From Actinomycetes bacterium (GTDB taxonomy: Bacteria; Actinomycetota; Actinomycetes; Mycobacteriales; Mycobacteriaceae): a DNA stretch of 22,290 bases. Below the pieces are notes generated by a model that did not search any database, was not told the origin of the DNA, and saw only the letters and a list, made by a program, of their open reading frames with translations. Position numbers and translations under genes: made by a program. The stretch is taken from positions 1 through 22,290 of the forward strand of contig JAHZJY010000044.1 in the NCBI GenBank assembly GCA_022600695.1. Direction: 5' to 3'. Below, piece by piece: positions 16,778-22,290 of the stretch (its first letter is position 1; each line of letters begins with the position of its first letter).

Positions 16778-16786
16778 ATTGCCCTG

Positions 16787-18367
16787 TCAGCGCCTCCGGC
16801 GCCCCGTGCCGAAAATGCTTCGGGTGACCTCTCTGCCGATCACCGTTCCGGCGGAGCGCAGCGCGCTCTTGAACGCCGGGTTGTCCATCATCTTCTCCAG
16901 CATGCTGGGTTCGGCCTTCCGCACCGGCGCGGGCATCGGCGGAACCTCGACACCGATCGGGATCGGCGGCAGATCCATCGGCTCGGCGTCGACCGCGGCC
17001 GGCGGGGGCTCCATCTTCGCCGCGAGTAATTCGTAGGCGGACTCGCGGTCCTTCGTCTCCCCGTACTCGGCGAACAGCGGGCTGGCCTTGGCGGCTGCGG
17101 TGATCTGCTCCTTGCCGATGGTGTCCATCAGCGACCGCGGCGCGCGCAAGCGGGTCCAGGCCACCGGCGTGGGGGCACCACGCTCAGAGAGCACCGTGAC
17201 GACGGCCTCGCCGATACCGAGAGCGGTGAGATCCGCCGCCAGGTCATAGAACTCAGTCTTGGGATAGGTGCGCACCGTCTTGGACAACGCCTGCTGGTCG
17301 TCCGGGGTGAATGCCCGGAGACCGTGCTGGACCCGCGCGCCAAGCTGGGACAGCACCGCGTTGGGCACGTCGGTGGGCAACTGGGTGCAGAAGAACACAC
17401 CCACGCCCTTCGACCGGATCAGCTTGACGGTCTGCTCGACCTGGTCGAGGAACGCCTTGGAGGCGCCTTTGAACAGTAGGTGCGCCTCATCGAAGAAGAA
17501 CGCCAGCTTGGGCTTGTCGACATCACCGACCTCGGGGAGATAACTGAACAGGTCGGCGAGCACCCACATCAGGAAAGTCGTGAACATCACCGGCCGGGAG
17601 GCTTGATCGCCGACCTCGAAGAGCGTGATGATGCCGCGGCCGGCGGGGTCAGTGCGCAACAGGTCTTCGGGTTTGAGCTCCGGCTCGCCGAAGAAGGTGT
17701 CCCCGCCTTCGGCCTCAAGGTTGATCAGCGCGCGCAGGATCACCCCGGCAGTCCGGCTGGACACCGCCCCGAGGGTCTTCAGCTCCGCCTTGCCCTCGTC
17801 GGTGTTGGTCAGGAAAGTGATCAGCGACCGCAGGTCCTTCAGATCCAGCAGCGGCAAACCCTGCTGGTCGGCGTAGTGGAAAATGAGGCCGAGGCTTGAC
17901 TCCTGGGTCTGGGTGAGGTCCAGCACTTTCGACAGCAGGATCGGCCCGAACGCGGAGATCGTGGCGCGGACCGGCACGCCGAGTCCGCCGGTACCCAGCG
18001 ACAGGAACGCGACCGGGAACGCTGTTCCCGCCCACTGGTCTCCGGTGTCCCTGGCCCGTTCGTCGATCTTCTCGCCCGGCTTGCCGGGCCGGGACAGACC
18101 GGAAAGATCGCCTTTGAAGTCGGCCATCACCACCGGGACTCCGGCAGCGGACAGCTGCTCGGCGATCACCTGCAATGTCTTGGTCTTACCGGTGCCGGTG
18201 GCACCGGCGATCAGGCCGTGCCGGTTCATCATCGCCAGCGGGATTCGGACCTGTGCCGTCGGGTCGACCTCGCCGCCCACCAGGACCGAGCCCAACTCCA
18301 GGGCCTGCCCGGTGGTGGCGTAGCCGGCGGCGATCTGCTGGGCCGGAGTCTCAGTCGATTCCGTCAT
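16787..18367 (-). CDS. DUF853 / HerA-like P-loop ATPase (Rv2510c-like)
   Basis: A 526-residue ATPase of the helicase HerA-like DUF853 family, near the 533 residues I remember for Rv2510c. Walker A is GATGTGKT (55-62) and Walker [10 protein letters not shown] (288-296). The conserved blocks [20 protein letters not shown] (79-98), [25 protein letters not shown] and [16 protein letters not shown] (321-336) match the family. The C-terminal tail is Pro-rich and then basic (GRRRR end). The role is unknown; it may act on DNA or as a multimeric motor. The start ATG 18367 has AGGAAAGGG (18376-18384, minus) 8 nt upstream; the open frame extends to 18658 only across the divergent orn gene. Divergence from orn is conserved in mycobacteria as I remember it. 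Confidence 0.9.
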   Translation of the reverse strand: MTESTETPAQQIAAGYATTGQALELGSVLVGGEVDPTAQVRIPLAMMNRHGLIAGATGTGKTKTLQVIAEQLSAAGVPVVMADFKGDLSGLSRPGKPGEKIDERARDTGDQWAGTAFPVAFLSLGTGGLGVPVRATISAFGPILLSKVLDLTQTQESSLGLIFHYADQQGLPLLDLKDLRSLITFLTNTDEGKAELKTLGAVSSRTAGVILRALINLEAEGGDTFFGEPELKPEDLLRTDPAGRGIITLFEVGDQASRPVMFTTFLMWVLADLFSYLPEVGDVDKPKLAFFFDEAHLLFKGASKAFLDQVEQTVKLIRSKGVGVFFCTQLPTDVPNAVLSQLGARVQHGLRAFTPDDQQALSKTVRTYPKTEFYDLAADLTALGIGEAVVTVLSERGAPTPVAWTRLRAPRSLMDTIGKEQITAAAKASPLFAEYGETKDRESAYELLAAKMEPPPAAVDAEPMDLPPIPIGVEVPPMPAPVRKAEPSMLEKMMDNPAFKSALRSAGTVIGREVTRSIFGTGRRRR

Positions 18368-18375
18368 GGCGAGCG

Positions 18376-18384
18376 CCCTTTCCT
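18376..18384 (-). promoter_or_regulatory. Ribosome binding site of the DUF853 gene
   Basis: AGGAAAGGG on the minus strand, 8 nt before ATG 18367, decides this start over the longer open frame. A TAGTGT -10 candidate lies upstream at 18422-18417 (minus). Confidence 0.65.
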
Positions 18385-18438
18385 GGTGTCCGTGGTCTGG
18401 CTCTTCGGCCGCTAAGACACTACTTGGTGGGGTGGGCC

Positions 18439-18444
18439 TACTGT
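18439..18444 (+). promoter_or_regulatory. Possible -10 box (TACTGT) of orn
   Basis: TACTGT fits TANNNT and ends 8 nt before GTG 18453, giving a leaderless or nearly leaderless message. No good Shine-Dalgarno sequence is seen. Confidence 0.4.
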
Positions 18445-18452
18445 TGAGCGCT

Positions 18453-19100
18453 GTGCGAGATGAATTGGTGTGGATCGACTGCGAGATGACCGGGCTGGAC
18501 CTGAGCTCCGACCGGCTCATCGAGATCGCGGCGCTGGTGACCGATGCCGACCTGAATGTGCTCGGCGGGGGGATCGACGTGGTGATCCACGCCGCGGACG
18601 AGGACCTGGACGGAATGATCGACGTCGTCGCCCGCATGCACGGCAGCTCCGGACTCACCGAAGAGGTCCGCGCCTCGACTGTCGACCTCGCTGCCGCCGA
18701 GGAGATGGTGCTGGACTACATCCGCAGCCACGTCAAGGCGCCCAAGACCGCTCCCCTGGCCGGGAATTCGATCGCCACCGACCGCGGTTTCCTCGCGCGC
18801 GACATGCCGACTCTGGACGATTACCTGCACTATCGGATGATCGACGTCAGCTCCATCAAGGAACTGTGCCGCCGCTGGTATCCGCGGATCTACTACGGAC
18901 AGCCGGATAAGGGCCTCGCGCACCGCGCCCTGGCCGACATCGAGGAGTCGATCCGCGAACTGCAGTACTACCGCCGGACGGCCTTCGTTCCGCCACCGGG
19001 CCCCTCCAGCGGCGATATCGCCGCGGCGGTGGCGGCACTGGACGGGCAGGCTGGGCCGAGCCGGGATACCGATTCGGCTGCGGAGACCGAAAGCCGCTAG
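18453..19100 (+). CDS. orn: Oligoribonuclease
   Basis: This 215-residue DEDDh 3'-5' exonuclease degrades the shortest RNA oligonucleotides, including pGpG from cyclic-di-GMP turnover. The active-site set is complete: Asp9 and Glu11 in [10 protein letters not shown], Asp110 in [18 protein letters not shown], and His157 and Asp162 in [11 protein letters not shown]. The length equals that of the M. tuberculosis enzyme as I remember it, and the first residues [12 protein letters not shown] align with it, which fixes GTG 18453 as the start. The open frame back to 18366 is noncoding. It is divergent from the DUF853 gene. Its TAG is part of TAGAAT, a -10-like box in front of tRNA-His. Confidence 0.96.
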   Translation: MRDELVWIDCEMTGLDLSSDRLIEIAALVTDADLNVLGGGIDVVIHAADEDLDGMIDVVARMHGSSGLTEEVRASTVDLAAAEEMVLDYIRSHVKAPKTAPLAGNSIATDRGFLARDMPTLDDYLHYRMIDVSSIKELCRRWYPRIYYGQPDKGLAHRALADIEESIRELQYYRRTAFVPPPGPSSGDIAAAVAALDGQAGPSRDTDSAAETESR

Positions 19101-19103
19101 AAT
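19098..19103 (+). promoter_or_regulatory. -10-like box (TAGAAT) before tRNA-His, overlapping the orn stop
   Basis: TAGAAT fits TANNNT and ends 25 nt before the tRNA 5' end. Its first three bases are the orn stop codon. No clear -35 is seen; the tRNA could instead be read through from orn. Confidence 0.35.
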
Positions 19104-19127
19104 CAGGCGGCCGCGACGCGCGGCGAT

Positions 19128-19201
19128 GGTGGCTGTAGTTCAGTTGGTAGAGCACCAGGTTGTGATCCTGGATGTCGCGGGTTCGAGCCCCGTCAGCCAC
19201 C
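19128..19201 (+). tRNA. hisT: tRNA-His (anticodon GTG)
   Basis: The cloverleaf is complete. The acceptor stem GTGGCTG (19129-19135) pairs with CAGCCAC (19194-19200). An extra 5' G at 19128 faces C73 at 19201, the hallmark of tRNA-His. The anticodon arm CCAGG-TTGTGAT-CCTGG gives anticodon GTG, and the T loop TTCGAGC is regular. The CCA end is not encoded. A strong hairpin follows at 19208-19234. Confidence 0.97.
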
Positions 19202-19207
19202 CGGTAG

Positions 19208-19234
19208 GTCAGGGGCCTCTCCGAGGCCCCTGAC
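19208..19234 (+). terminator. Hairpin terminator after tRNA-His
   Basis: GTCAGGGGCCT (19208-19218) and AGGCCCCTGAC (19224-19234) form a perfect 11-bp stem with a 5-nt loop, 6 bp after the tRNA. Only a weak T-rich tail (TCATTT) follows, as is usual in mycobacteria. It could also stop transcripts arriving from the convergent ldtB gene. Confidence 0.75.
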
Positions 19235-19240
19235 TCATTT

Positions 19241-19255
19241 CCGGTGCACCACCGG
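19241..19255. terminator. Small hairpin downstream of ldtB
   Basis: CCGGTG-CAC-CACCGG is a perfect 6-bp inverted repeat lying 46 bp past the ldtB stop. It has no T tract on either side, so a role in ending ldtB transcription is only a guess. Confidence 0.3.
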
Positions 19256-19301
19256 CACGTGTCCGCGGATGCCCCTCGGGGGTCGCCGACGCCGGGCCCA
19301 G

Positions 19302-20513
19302 TCAGGCGCTGGCGTTGCCGGCCTTCCACTGTGACCACGGGATGTTCCAGTCGCCGAGCCCCTCGAAGCCGGGCAGCGTCGAACCGACGGTGCCGACCAC
19401 CTCGACGATATCGCCGCGTTTGGTGTTGTTGTAGAACCATTGCGCGTTCGCCGGGCTGACGTTGAGGCAGCCGTGGCTGACATTGGCGCTACCCTGCGAG
19501 CCCACCGACCACGGCGCCGAGTGCACATAGATCCCGCTATAGGACATCTGGGTGGCCCAGTCGACCTCGAGCCGATATCCCTCCGGTGAGTTGGTCGGAA
19601 CGCCGTAGGTCGACGAGTCCATGATCAGCTCCCGGTAACGGTCACCGATGGTGTACACGCCGTTGGGTGTCGGGGTGCTGTTCTTGCCCATCGAAATCGG
19701 CATCGTCTTGACCACTTCGCCATTGCGCCGGACGGTCAGCATCTTGGCGCTGTCATCGGCCGTCGCGACCACCCGGTCACCGATGCTGTAGGTGCTTTCG
19801 GCGCTGTCCTGGCCGAACAGGCCCTCGCCCAAATCGACACCGAAGGTGTCCACCTTGACCGTCACCGAGGTTCCCGGCTCCCAGAAGTTCTGCGGGCGCC
19901 AGCGGACCTCACGGTTGCTCAGCCAGTAGAAAGCCCCTTCGACGGGCGGGCTGGTGGTGACGGTGATCGCCTTCTCCGCGGCCAGCCGGTCGGGAATGTT
20001 CTCGTCGAATCGCACCGCTATCGGCTGACCGACGCCGACGACACTCCCGTCGCCCGGCGACAGGTACGGCATGGTCAGATTGGCGGGCGAATGCGATTCG
20101 AAGCCCATCACCTCGGTGACGATGCCGCCCAGGCCCAGCGACTGCGCGGTGATGGTGTAGTGCTGGTTGTACCCGAGCGGATCGGTGGCCGACCAGCTCA
20201 GACCGTCCGGGCTGAGGCGTCCCTCGACCTGCTCACCGTCGCCGTCGACCATCGACACCGTGCCGAGCACGCCACCCTGGACGTTGAGCGACACCGGCTG
20301 ATCCACGGGCACCCCGACGGCGCCGTTGTTCACGCTCGCGGTGAGGCTGGGGACAAGGAGGTCGCTGTACGGGGTCCCCTTCGCAGCCAGCGCCTCAGGT
20401 CCGGAATCGCCCTGGCCGCAGCCGCTGATACCCACCAGCAGCGCGGGAACCATCAGGAGCAGGGCCAGCCAGGAACGAGGGCGCGCATGAGCAGCCGCTC
20501 CGACGTTTCGCAT
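19302..20513 (-). CDS. ldtB: L,D-transpeptidase lipoprotein (LdtMt2/LppS-like)
   Basis: A 403-residue enzyme making 3-3 cross-links in peptidoglycan, the main carbapenem target in mycobacteria. It has a lipoprotein signal peptide with lipobox IVGISGC-like end (LVGISGC, Cys32), two Ig-like domains (about 50-245, with [18 protein letters not shown] and [13 protein letters not shown]) and the YkuD catalytic domain. The active site is His331 in [10 protein letters not shown] and Cys349 in SHGCLNVSP. The C-terminal tail [19 protein letters not shown] matches LdtMt2 as I recall it. The start ATG 20513 is chosen because alignment with LdtMt2 begins there and a TAGGAT box lies 7 nt upstream; GTG 20537 would add eight residues. 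The gene sits between tRNA-His and tRNA-Lys. Confidence 0.95.
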   Translation of the reverse strand: MRNVGAAAHARPRSWLALLLMVPALLVGISGCGQGDSGPEALAAKGTPYSDLLVPSLTASVNNGAVGVPVDQPVSLNVQGGVLGTVSMVDGDGEQVEGRLSPDGLSWSATDPLGYNQHYTITAQSLGLGGIVTEVMGFESHSPANLTMPYLSPGDGSVVGVGQPIAVRFDENIPDRLAAEKAITVTTSPPVEGAFYWLSNREVRWRPQNFWEPGTSVTVKVDTFGVDLGEGLFGQDSAESTYSIGDRVVATADDSAKMLTVRRNGEVVKTMPISMGKNSTPTPNGVYTIGDRYRELIMDSSTYGVPTNSPEGYRLEVDWATQMSYSGIYVHSAPWSVGSQGSANVSHGCLNVSPANAQWFYNNTKRGDIVEVVGTVGSTLPGFEGLGDWNIPWSQWKAGNASA

Positions 20514-20520
20514 ACCGGAT

Positions 20521-20526
20521 ATCCTA
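20521..20526 (-). promoter_or_regulatory. Leaderless-type -10 box (TAGGAT) of ldtB
   Basis: On the minus strand TAGGAT ends 7 nt before ATG 20513. It supports this start and a leaderless transcript; GTG 20537 would then lie upstream of the RNA start. Confidence 0.55.
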
Positions 20527-20605
20527 AGGTGAGCCACAGACAGCGCGCGAGTTCCCAGCTCAGAGATGGTGCCAATCGGATTTCACCTCAGCCGCGCCAG
20601 CCTGT

Positions 20606-20611
20606 TATTGT
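20606..20611 (+). promoter_or_regulatory. Possible -10 box (TATTGT) of tRNA-Lys
   Basis: TATTGT fits TANNNT and ends 9 nt before the tRNA-Lys 5' end. A TTTCAC 19 bp upstream (20581-20586) is a poor -35 match. Confidence 0.4.
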
Positions 20612-20620
20612 CGCTGGCAC

Positions 20621-20693
<73 letters not shown>

Positions 20694-20730
20694 CCGTAGA
20701 AATCCCAACCCGGTTGCGGTGAAACCCGTC

Positions 20731-20955
20731 TCAGTGCCGGATCGCCCGCACCACGATCACCACGGTGACTGCCCCGGCCCCGGCGAGGGTGGCCGCCACC
20801 GCGGGTTTCTTGAGGAAGCGCAGCACCACGGCCTTGAGATCATCGGCGAGCCGCTGGGGGTTGGCCCGCTCCGCCAACGAGTCGACCGTCAACGCCAGGC
20901 TGTCGCGCGCCGTGGCGATCTCCTGTTTGATGGATTCGGGATCCCGATCCGCCAC
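20731..20955 (-). CDS. DUF3618 small membrane protein (Rv2520c-like)
   Basis: A 74-residue protein with the DUF3618 pattern near its N terminus: DRDPESIKQEIATARDSLA followed by VDSLAERANPQRLADDLK. One C-terminal hydrophobic stretch (AVAATLAGAGAVTVVIVVRAI) is probably a membrane anchor. The function is unknown. GTG 20955 is taken as the start because a GAGGA (20962-20966, minus) lies 6 nt upstream and the length then agrees with Rv2520c (75 residues, from memory). The open frame continues 13 residues further to 20994 without signals. It is divergent from bcp, the conserved arrangement as I remember it. Confidence 0.85.
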   Translation of the reverse strand: MADRDPESIKQEIATARDSLALTVDSLAERANPQRLADDLKAVVLRFLKKPAVAATLAGAGAVTVVIVVRAIRH

Positions 20956-21002
20956 TTGTTGTCCTCGCTTCCGCCCTGAAGATGAGAGCCGCACTGCGGC
21001 AC

Positions 21003-21008
21003 TACCCT
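21003..21008 (+). promoter_or_regulatory. Possible -10 box (TACCCT) of bcp
   Basis: TACCCT fits TANNNT and would give a leader of about 55 nt that includes the AAGGGA ribosome binding site at 21058-21063, 7 nt before GTG 21071. Confidence 0.35.
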
Positions 21009-21070
21009 AGATCAGCATCGGGCCCGCGATGGTCAAAGGGCGGGCACCGGCCGACCGAAGGGATGCGAAC

Positions 21071-21550
21071 GTGACCGACACCGTACGACTGGAAGCCGGC
21101 GATAAGGCACCAGCCTTCAGCCTGCCCGATGCCGACGGGAACACCGTCAAGCTCGCCGATTTCAAAGGCCGCAAGGTCGTCGTCTACTTCTACCCGGCTG
21201 CGTCCACGCCCGGGTGCACGAAACAGGCCTGCAGTTTCCGCGATCATCTCGCCGATCTCAACGACGCCGGTATTGACGTGATAGGCATCTCACCGGACAA
21301 GCCGGAGAAGCTGGCCAAATTCCGCGACGCCGAGGCCCTGACCTTCCCGCTGCTGTCGGACCCGGACAAGAAGGTGCTCACGGCGTGGAGCGCTTTCGGG
21401 GAGAAGAAGATGTACGGCAAGACGGTGCATGGCGTGATTCGCTCGACGTTCCTGGTCGACGAAAAGGGCACGATCGCGGTGGCCCAGTACAACGTCAAAG
21501 CGGCCAGTACGGCAACACAGATTCAGAAGATGATCGACGCCAAGGCATGA
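21071..21550 (+). CDS. bcp: Thioredoxin-dependent peroxiredoxin (Bcp / PrxQ)
   Basis: This 159-residue peroxiredoxin reduces hydrogen peroxide and organic hydroperoxides in the cytoplasm. The peroxidatic Cys49 lies in STPGCTKQAC and the resolving Cys54 five residues later, the typical PrxQ/Bcp arrangement. Other family blocks are VYFYPAASTPG, VIGISPDKPEKLAKFRD and LTFPLLSDPDKKVLTAWSAFGEK. The start GTG 21071 has AAGGGA (21058-21063) 7 nt upstream and agrees with Rv2521 as I recall it; the open frame reaches back to 21029. Its last codons contain ATGA (21547-21550), so a downstream ATG overlaps the stop; that ATG leads into the nine-G run discussed for the next gene. Confidence 0.95.
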   Translation: MTDTVRLEAGDKAPAFSLPDADGNTVKLADFKGRKVVVYFYPAASTPGCTKQACSFRDHLADLNDAGIDVIGISPDKPEKLAKFRDAEALTFPLLSDPDKKVLTAWSAFGEKKMYGKTVHGVIRSTFLVDEKGTIAVAQYNVKAASTATQIQKMIDAKA

Positions 21551-21555
21551 GCACA

Positions 21556-21564
21556 GGGGGGGGG
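21556..21564 (+). repeat. Nine-G homopolymer between bcp and the downstream membrane gene
   Basis: Nine consecutive G lie 5 bp after the bcp stop. The ATG at 21547 overlapping that stop reads through the run into a 14-codon frame ending at TGA 21589-21591. With eight G, the same ATG would read without a stop into the membrane protein at 21617. The run is thus a potential frame switch or a sequencing error. Confidence 0.8.
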
Positions 21565-21616
21565 CAACCTTCCGTCATCGGCATCGGGTGAAGAGTCGAA
21601 TCTCCAGGGGGCCAGG

Positions 21617-22290
21617 GTGAAACTGCAGTCTCCGCCTCGTAGTGCCGTATCGGACGCGCCCATCGAGCCGCTCTCGAAGGACGTGCAGCCCGCGGGAGCG
21701 GAGACGGCGTTGGTCCGGCGCGGAAGAATCGCGGCCTGGCTCGTCATCGCCGTGGCCGGCCTCACATGGACCGGATGGGCGATCGATGTCAGCATCCTGA
21801 CCCGGATCAATCCGGAATGGCCGCCGATGACACCGTGGACTGCGCTCTGGCTGGCTGCGCTGGCAGTCGCGATCCTCCTGCAATCCGGCAGCCCCTCGCC
21901 CGGTCGCACCCGCGCCGGTCGCGGCGTGGCCGCGGTCGTCGGAACCATGACCGTCGTCGTGCTGAGCGAGTACCTGACCGCTCACTCATTCGGGGCGGAT
22001 CAGTTGTGGTTTCGGGACTCGGTAGCTGTGCTGCCATCGGCCTGGCCCGGTCGCCCGAGTCCGCAAACAGCCTTGGCGACGCTGTTCCTCTCCATCGCGG
22101 TCGTGCTGCCGCGCACCGGTCGCCGGTGGATCGGGGCGATCCGGACGGCCTGCCTGGTGGCGTCGATGGCCGTGGCAGGCCTGGCCCTGGTGGCGTACGG
22201 TTTCGAGGCGACCGCCCTGGTCGAAGCCGATCAGTCCACCGGGATCGCCCTACCGACCGCATTGGCTCTGGTTTTTCTCGGCGCGGCGGC
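21617..22290 (+). CDS. Multi-pass membrane protein, N-terminal part (probable sensor module; gene runs off the window)
   Basis: The frame is open from GTG 21617 to the window end (224 codons and two bases). After about 38 polar residues come some six hydrophobic segments. Three spaced copies of a P-x-TAL phrase, each opening a hydrophobic segment, are seen: PMTPWTALWLAALAVAILL (about 70-88), RPSPQTALATLFLSIAVVL (about 146-164) and GIALPTALALVFLGAA (the end). This layout resembles the membrane sensor part found before PAS, GAF, histidine kinase, GGDEF or phosphatase domains in other bacteria; which output domain follows cannot be seen. The frame is open upstream as far as the bcp stop and is in the same frame as bcp. 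GTG 21617 has only AGGGGGCCAGG before it, so the true start may be the bcp-coupled ATG 21547 if the G run is really eight long. Confidence 0.7.
   Translation, partial: MKLQSPPRSAVSDAPIEPLSKDVQPAGAETALVRRGRIAAWLVIAVAGLTWTGWAIDVSILTRINPEWPPMTPWTALWLAALAVAILLQSGSPSPGRTRAGRGVAAVVGTMTVVVLSEYLTAHSFGADQLWFRDSVAVLPSAWPGRPSPQTALATLFLSIAVVLPRTGRRWIGAIRTACLVASMAVAGLALVAYGFEATALVEADQSTGIALPTALALVFLGAA

Noticed and set aside
18368..18658. Upstream extension of the DUF853 open frame over orn
   Set aside because: ATG 18367 has a strong ribosome binding site, and the extension runs antisense to the conserved start of orn.
20514..20537. GTG 20537 as start of ldtB
   Set aside because: It lies upstream of the TAGGAT -10 box, and similarity to LdtMt2 starts at ATG 20513.
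20988..21000. GCCGC-ACT-GCGGC hairpin in the DUF3618-bcp spacer
   Set aside because: A 5-bp GC stem is expected by chance in DNA of this composition and has no T tract or clear position relative to a gene end.

Overview
The window comes from a high-GC actinobacterium and almost certainly from a mycobacterium, probably a rapid-growing Mycolicibacterium-type species. The evidence is the run of genes from the fadE19/accA1/accD1 cluster through a BkaR-type TetR, an MmpS-like membrane protein, an Atg22-type MFS protein, cmrA, a DUF853 ATPase, orn, tRNA-His, an LdtMt2-type L,D-transpeptidase, tRNA-Lys, a DUF3618 protein and bcp. As I remember it, this is the order of Rv2500c to Rv2521 in M. tuberculosis. 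Frequent GTG and TTG starts and several promoters of the leaderless type (a TANNNT box 6-7 nt before the start codon) fit the same group. All names and synteny statements rest on sequence recognition and memory; no database was searched.

Layout. Positions 1-406: the 3' end of an unrecognised gene with an internal 32-residue duplication. Positions 502-2631: a membrane O-acyltransferase fused to an SGNH esterase-like domain. Positions 2655-3407: an EchA14-like crotonase. Its stop codon abuts that of a convergent DUF222/HNH protein (3408-4718). Positions 4768-6897: a large exported protein with one Ig/cadherin-like repeat and a long C-terminal region. Positions 6902-11622 (minus): a three-gene operon accD1-accA1-fadE19, a 3-methylcrotonyl-CoA-carboxylase type biotin enzyme plus an acyl-CoA dehydrogenase. 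It diverges from the TetR gene bkaR (11711-12358) across a large near-perfect palindrome at 11635-11677. bkaR is followed by the MmpS-like membrane protein. Then come the MFS protein (minus) and cmrA (plus), a divergent pair sharing only 35 bp.

Positions 15328-16730 (minus) hold a GntR/FadR-type regulator and a membrane di-iron hydroxylase (sterol desaturase family). These two are not in the M. tuberculosis order I remember and look like an insertion between cmrA and the DUF853 ATPase; a FadR-type operator lies in front of them. Positions 16787-21550 return to the conserved order: DUF853 ATPase, orn, tRNA-His with a hairpin, ldtB, tRNA-Lys, DUF3618 protein, bcp. The window ends inside a multi-pass membrane protein whose 5' end is preceded by a nine-G run. 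Removing one G would fuse its frame to an ATG that overlaps the bcp stop.

Themes. Several genes belong to acyl-CoA and lipid metabolism (echA14, fadE19, accA1, accD1, cmrA, the hydroxylase), with two local regulators that each have a visible operator. Cell-envelope functions (acyltransferase, cmrA, L,D-transpeptidase) are also prominent. I see no CRISPR array, insertion sequence, phage or toxin-antitoxin genes, and no gene-free stretch over 300 bases. I found no wholly new defence or mobile system. The most interesting signals are the 43-bp double operator, the G-tract frame switch, the hydroxylase/GntR insertion and catalytic-residue departures in two acyl-CoA enzymes.
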